The notes under the pieces were generated by a model. It was not told the origin of the DNA, ran no database searches, and saw only the letters and a program-made list of their open reading frames with translations. Made by a program: the position numbers and the translations under genes. DNA of 11,824 nt, taken from Desulfobacula sp. Its GTDB lineage: Bacteria; Desulfobacterota; Desulfobacteria; Desulfobacterales; Desulfobacteraceae. The stretch is from positions 1-11,824 of the forward strand of contig JAGLNZ010000390.1 of NCBI GenBank assembly GCA_023139225.1. The letters run 5' to 3'. This document shows, one piece after another, positions 8,571 through 11,824 of the stretch; positions within the stretch are counted from its first letter, which is position 1; each line of letters begins with the position of its first letter.

Positions 8571-9799
8571 CGGCTGTAGACAAGACGGATTTACAGATTG
8601 CAAAAATTATTGAACAGGAAGCTGACCGCCAGGAATATGAATTAAATCTGATTGCTTCTGAAAATATAGTCAGCCCGGCAGTTATGGAAGCACAAGGTTC
8701 CATCCTGACAAATAAGTATGCGGAAGGATATCCTGCAAAAAGATATTATGGCGGTTGTGAGTATGTGGATCAGGCAGAGGATCTGGCCATTGAGCGTGTT
8801 AAAAAATTATTTAACGTCGAATATGCAAATGTTCAGCCCCATTCCGGCTCAGGGGCCAATATGGCTGTTTATTTTGCATTGTTGAATCCCGGAGATCGAA
8901 TTCTTGCCATGGATCTTTCCCATGGCGGTCATCTGACCCATGGCGCCGCTGTCAGTTTTTCAGGTAAATTATATGATTTTGCTCATTACGGACTGTCACA
9001 GCAAACCGAGAGGATTGATCTGAACCAGGTGGAAGAACTTGCTAAAAAACATCAGCCAAAACTGATTGTGGCAGGTGCAAGTGCTTACCCAAGGATTATT
9101 GATTTTAAAGGGTTTTCCCAAATTGCCAAATCCGTCGGGGCTCTTTTTATGGTGGATATGGCCCATATTGCAGGACTTGTTGCAGCAGGTGTCCACCCAA
9201 GTCCGGTAGGATTTGCAGATGTGATTACCTCGACAACCCACAAAACTCTCAGAGGGCCTCGCGGCGGCTTGATTCTGTCTTCAGAACAATTTGCAAAGAC
9301 CATCGGAAGCCAGATATTCCCTGGTATCCAGGGTGGTCCTTTAATGCATGTCATTGCAGCAAAAGCAATTGCCTTTAAAGAAGCACTTGGCAAATCTTTT
9401 GTCGGATATCAAAAACAAGTGGTTAAAAATGCTTTTGCTCTAGCAGGCGTAATGATGGAAAGAGGCTATAACCTGGTGTCAGGCGGCACTGACAATCACA
9501 TGGTATTGGTTGATTTTGGCCAAAAGGATATTTCCGGGAAAGATGCTGAAGAAAGACTCGGCAGGGCCGGTATTACGGTTAATAAAAATACGGTCCCTAA
9601 TGAAAAGCGCGGTCCCTTTGTCACCAGTGGTATAAGAATCGGACTTCCTCTTGTTACCTCCAGGGGTATGGATGAAGAGGCCGGCAAAAAAATAGCCGGA
9701 TTTATCTGCGATGTTCTGGATAATGAATCCAATATAGATCCGGTGGCTAAAAAAGTAAGAGATCTCTGCATTGACCATCCATTATATACCGGGAAATAG
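8567..9799 (+). CDS. glyA: Serine hydroxymethyltransferase
   Basis: A cytosolic pyridoxal-phosphate enzyme that converts serine and tetrahydrofolate to glycine and 5,10-methylene-tetrahydrofolate, the main one-carbon source for thymidylate and purine synthesis. The 410 residues match the family. Visible motifs are [15 protein letters not shown] (25-39), [19 protein letters not shown] (50-68), QPHSGSGAN (90-98), the cofactor-contacting Asp197 and His200 in VDMAHIAGL (196-204), and the Schiff-base Lys226 in [12 protein letters not shown] (223-234). The C-terminal GIRIG and VTSRGM segments are present. It is preceded by the GAGG of the 16-nt repeat. The stop is 4 nt from the start of the dCMP deaminase gene, implying coupled translation. 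Its product and that of the next gene feed dTMP synthesis together. Confidence 0.97.
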   Translation: MAAVDKTDLQIAKIIEQEADRQEYELNLIASENIVSPAVMEAQGSILTNKYAEGYPAKRYYGGCEYVDQAEDLAIERVKKLFNVEYANVQPHSGSGANMAVYFALLNPGDRILAMDLSHGGHLTHGAAVSFSGKLYDFAHYGLSQQTERIDLNQVEELAKKHQPKLIVAGASAYPRIIDFKGFSQIAKSVGALFMVDMAHIAGLVAAGVHPSPVGFADVITSTTHKTLRGPRGGLILSSEQFAKTIGSQIFPGIQGGPLMHVIAAKAIAFKEALGKSFVGYQKQVVKNAFALAGVMMERGYNLVSGGTDNHMVLVDFGQKDISGKDAEERLGRAGITVNKNTVPNEKRGPFVTSGIRIGLPLVTSRGMDEEAGKKIAGFICDVLDNESNIDPVAKKVRDLCIDHPLYTGK

Positions 9800-9803
9800 A
9801 CCA

Positions 9804-10265
9804 ATGACCGAGCAGCATTCTGACAGACCTTCATGGCATGAATATTTTATGGGAATTTGTGATCTTGTTGCCGGTCGTTCCACCTGCTTAAGAAGAAAAG
9901 TAGGGGCCGTTCTGGTTAAGGAAAAAAGAATCCTTTGTTCAGGATATAATGGTGCGCCGTCAAAAGTTCCCCATTGCAGGGAAACCGGATGCCTAAGAGC
10001 CCAGTTAAATGTGCCGTCCGGGGAAAAGCATGAATTGTGTCGCGGGGTTCATGCAGAGCAGAATGCCATTATCCAGGCGGCTTTTCATGGTATCCCGGTG
10101 AATGGGTCGCATCTTTATTGTACGAATCAGCCCTGTTCCATTTGTGCGAAAATGATCATTAATGCCGGAATCAAAAGAGTATATTATAAAGACGGATATG
10201 ATGACCCTTTGACCTTGGATATGTTTGATAAAGCCAAGGTAAAACTTATCCGACTTGAGACTTAA
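9804..10265 (+). CDS. dCMP deaminase (ComEB / cytidine-deoxycytidylate deaminase family)
   Basis: A zinc hydrolase of about 153 residues that most likely deaminates dCMP to dUMP, the substrate of thymidylate synthase. The catalytic HAE (83-85, Glu85 as proton shuttle) and the zinc pair Cys111 and Cys114 in QPCSIC (109-114) are intact. The upstream part reads RKVGAVLV (31-38), SGYNGAP (46-52) and HCRETGCLR (57-65), the extra Cys/His segment typical of dCMP deaminases and absent from TadA-type enzymes. I use ATG 9804, giving a 4-nt gap after glyA. The same frame could open at TTG 9771, inside glyA, but that adds 11 residues not seen in the family. GGGAAA at the end of glyA is a weak ribosome site, so reinitiation after glyA is likely. 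ComEB is a name used for Gram-positive relatives; no competence role is implied. Confidence 0.92.
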   Translation: MTEQHSDRPSWHEYFMGICDLVAGRSTCLRRKVGAVLVKEKRILCSGYNGAPSKVPHCRETGCLRAQLNVPSGEKHELCRGVHAEQNAIIQAAFHGIPVNGSHLYCTNQPCSICAKMIINAGIKRVYYKDGYDDPLTLDMFDKAKVKLIRLET

Positions 10266-10284
10266 GCCAAGAAAAGAGGCCCAC

Positions 10285-10773
10285 ATGAAATGCCCATTTT
10301 GCGGAAAAGCCAATACAAGAGTTATTGATTCACGTCCGGGCAAGATTGAGTTTGAAGTTCGTCGACGAAGAGAATGCCAGGAATGTACAAGGCGGTTTAC
10401 AACCTATGAAAGGTTTGTGCAGGTACCCGTTATGATCATAAAAAAAGACGGTCGCAGGGAAGACTTTAACCGGGAAAAAGTATTGACCGGTATTAAAAAA
10501 GCCTGTGAAAAAAGAGCCATCAGCATTAACCTGATTGAAGAAACCGTGGATGCCATTGAGCGGGATTTGCGGGAAACCAATGAACGGGAAATCCCTTCAA
10601 AGGTTGTTGGGGAAAAAATTATTGAGGCCTTAAAGCAAATTGATGATGTGGCCTATGTCAGGTTTGCATCTGTTTACAGGGAGTTCAAGGATGTGGCCGA
10701 TTTTATTGCCGAGCTTAAAGGACTGATTCCCAAAGAATGCCAACCCATTGAATTTGACGCGATTTCGAAATAA
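10285..10773 (+). CDS. nrdR: Transcriptional repressor NrdR
   Basis: NrdR is a zinc-ribbon/ATP-cone repressor that senses ATP and dATP and shuts off ribonucleotide reductase genes through NrdR boxes. The 162-residue protein starts at the zinc ribbon MKCPFC, with Cys3, Cys6, Cys31 and Cys34 and the basic RRRREC (26-31). The ATP-cone follows (about 49-139), recognisable by the motif VIKK-like MIIKKDGRREDFNREK (50-65) and by VAYVRFASVYREF (about 128-140). AAGAGG (10274-10279) lies 5 nt before ATG 10285. A TTG at 10255 is in frame but would overlap the previous gene and add ten residues before the zinc ribbon. I saw no pair of NrdR boxes in the window, so its targets are elsewhere. The nrdR-ribD order is very common in bacteria. 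Confidence 0.96.
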   Translation: MKCPFCGKANTRVIDSRPGKIEFEVRRRRECQECTRRFTTYERFVQVPVMIIKKDGRREDFNREKVLTGIKKACEKRAISINLIEETVDAIERDLRETNEREIPSKVVGEKIIEALKQIDDVAYVRFASVYREFKDVADFIAELKGLIPKECQPIEFDAISK

Positions 10774-10778
10774 GGCCG

Positions 10779-11824
10779 ATGACAGATCATGACTACATGC
10801 AGCAGGCGTTATCTCTTGCAAGAAAGGCAAAAGGATTTACATCTCCTAATCCTTGTGTGGGTGCTGTTGTTGTTAAAAATGGGAAGGTTGTTGGAAAAGG
10901 TTTTCACAGGGCAGCAGGCCTTGCCCATGCTGAAGTAGAAGCTATAGATGATGCAGGCCCAAGATCAGAGGGGGCAACCATTTATGTCACCCTGGAACCT
11001 TGCAACCATTTTGGGAAAACGCCGCCCTGTACCCATAAAATTATCAAAGCCAAAATTAAAAAAGTTGTAGTGGGCTGTAAAGATCCCAATCCCGATGTGT
11101 GCGGAGGAGGGATAAAGTATTTACAGGAAAATGGCGTTGAGGTCGTTTCAGGAGTTCTAGAAAAAGAAGCCAAAATTTTGATTGAAGATTTTGTCTGGTA
11201 CATTCAAAATGATAAAAAACCCTTTGTGATTTTGAAATGTGCGTCTACCCTGGATGGAAGAATTGCAACATCCACAGGGGATTCAAAATGGATCACCAAT
11301 GAAAAATCAAGGGGGTATGCCCACCAGATCCGGCACGAAGTGGATGCCATTTTAGTAGGATCAGGAACCCTGCATGCCGATAACCCGTCTCTCACTTCAA
11401 GAATAAAAGGGGTTCAAACAAAAGATCCCGTAAGAATTATTCTGGATACCCATTTAAGTATAAAAGAAGATGCAAAAGTGCTGACCCAAAATTCTAATCA
11501 GGACTCTAATGCTAAAACCATTATTGTTACGGGGCCTGGTGTTTTTAAAGAAAAAAAAGTATTGGTTGAAAGCACTGGGGCACAAATTCTTGAGGTCTCG
11601 CTGAAGGCACAAAGACTTGATTTAAACGAACTGATGATTAAGTTAGGACAGATGTCAATTTTAAGCCTTCTGATAGAAGGCGGCAGCGTGGTGGCAGGAT
11701 CAGCACTTAAGGCCGGAATTGTAAATAAAGTGTTGTTTTTCCTGGCACCCAAATTTTTAGGCAGCAGTGACGGTATTCCTGTGTTTGAAGGCCATGGTCC
11801 AAAATTGATAAAGGATGCTTTTGA
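10779..11824 (+). CDS. ribD: Bifunctional riboflavin biosynthesis deaminase/reductase (partial, right edge)
   Basis: RibD deaminates the pyrimidine ring of the first GTP-derived riboflavin intermediate and then reduces its ribosyl chain. The window holds 348 codons and ends mid-codon; E. coli RibD has 367 residues, so only about 10-20 are missing. The deaminase domain (about 1-145) shows TSPNPCVGAVVV (21-32), the zinc ligand His50 and catalytic Glu52 in HAE, and Cys75 and Cys84 in EPCNHFGKTPPC (73-84). The reductase domain (from about 147) shows KCASTLDGRIA (153-163), WIT (171-173), HEVDAILVGSGT (186-197) and the glycine pair of IEGG (299-302). I start at ATG 10779, 5 nt after nrdR, since it gives the family's DxxxMxxAL opening. 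ATG 10797 is in frame but lacks a ribosome site. No FMN riboswitch precedes it, so transcription comes from upstream. Confidence 0.95.
   Translation, partial: MTDHDYMQQALSLARKAKGFTSPNPCVGAVVVKNGKVVGKGFHRAAGLAHAEVEAIDDAGPRSEGATIYVTLEPCNHFGKTPPCTHKIIKAKIKKVVVGCKDPNPDVCGGGIKYLQENGVEVVSGVLEKEAKILIEDFVWYIQNDKKPFVILKCASTLDGRIATSTGDSKWITNEKSRGYAHQIRHEVDAILVGSGTLHADNPSLTSRIKGVQTKDPVRIILDTHLSIKEDAKVLTQNSNQDSNAKTIIVTGPGVFKEKKVLVESTGAQILEVSLKAQRLDLNELMIKLGQMSILSLLIEGGSVVAGSALKAGIVNKVLFFLAPKFLGSSDGIPVFEGHGPKLIKDAF

Noticed and set aside
10774..10778. FMN riboswitch before ribD
   Set aside because: Only 5 nt separate nrdR and ribD, so there is no room for one.

Overview
The window is ordinary bacterial chromosome, densely packed, at roughly 40-45% GC, with short intergenic gaps and Shine-Dalgarno sites in front of most genes. 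Protein content and gene order suggest an anaerobic member of the Desulfobacterota (delta-proteobacteria), probably close to the Desulfobacteraceae. The reasons are the order acpP-rpiB-glyA-dCMP deaminase-nrdR-ribD, hydrogenase nickel-insertion genes beside a Memo-family gene, and GatB-dependent tRNA amidation. This placement is inferred from memory of gene order, not from a database search.

Layout, left to right. (1) Minus strand, 1-1548: gatB, read from a recognisable sigma70-type promoter at 1591-1619. It is followed at once by the first 35 codons of an exported protein that runs off the left edge. (2) Plus strand, 1709-6066: a small DUF2065 membrane protein overlapping queA, then tgt (the last shared steps of tRNA queuosine synthesis), hypA and hypB (nickel delivery to [NiFe]-hydrogenase), and a Memo/AmrB protein. 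(3) Minus strand, 6051-7454: gltX, whose 3' end overlaps the 3' end of amrB by 16 bp. (4) Plus strand, 7545-11824: a probable single operon with a perfect TTGACA -35 box, reading rpmF, acpP, rpiB, glyA, a dCMP deaminase, nrdR and ribD. ribD is cut by the right edge about 10-20 residues before its expected end.

How the genes work together. gltX and gatB can act in sequence in the indirect route to Gln-tRNA(Gln), if this GluRS is non-discriminating. Tgt and QueA act in sequence on the tRNA wobble base. HypA and HypB are partners. GlyA supplies methylene-tetrahydrofolate and the dCMP deaminase supplies dUMP, the two substrates for dTMP synthesis, while NrdR represses ribonucleotide reductase genes. 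ribD starts a riboflavin block that probably continues to the right.

I found no mobile element, CRISPR array, tRNA, rRNA, riboswitch or convincing terminator, and no clearly novel system. The points most worth a second look are the exported-protein gene at the left edge, the contracted rpmF-acpP-rpiB cluster without its usual fatty-acid genes, a 16-nt duplicated translation start region before rpiB and glyA, and the hypAB-Memo neighbourhood.
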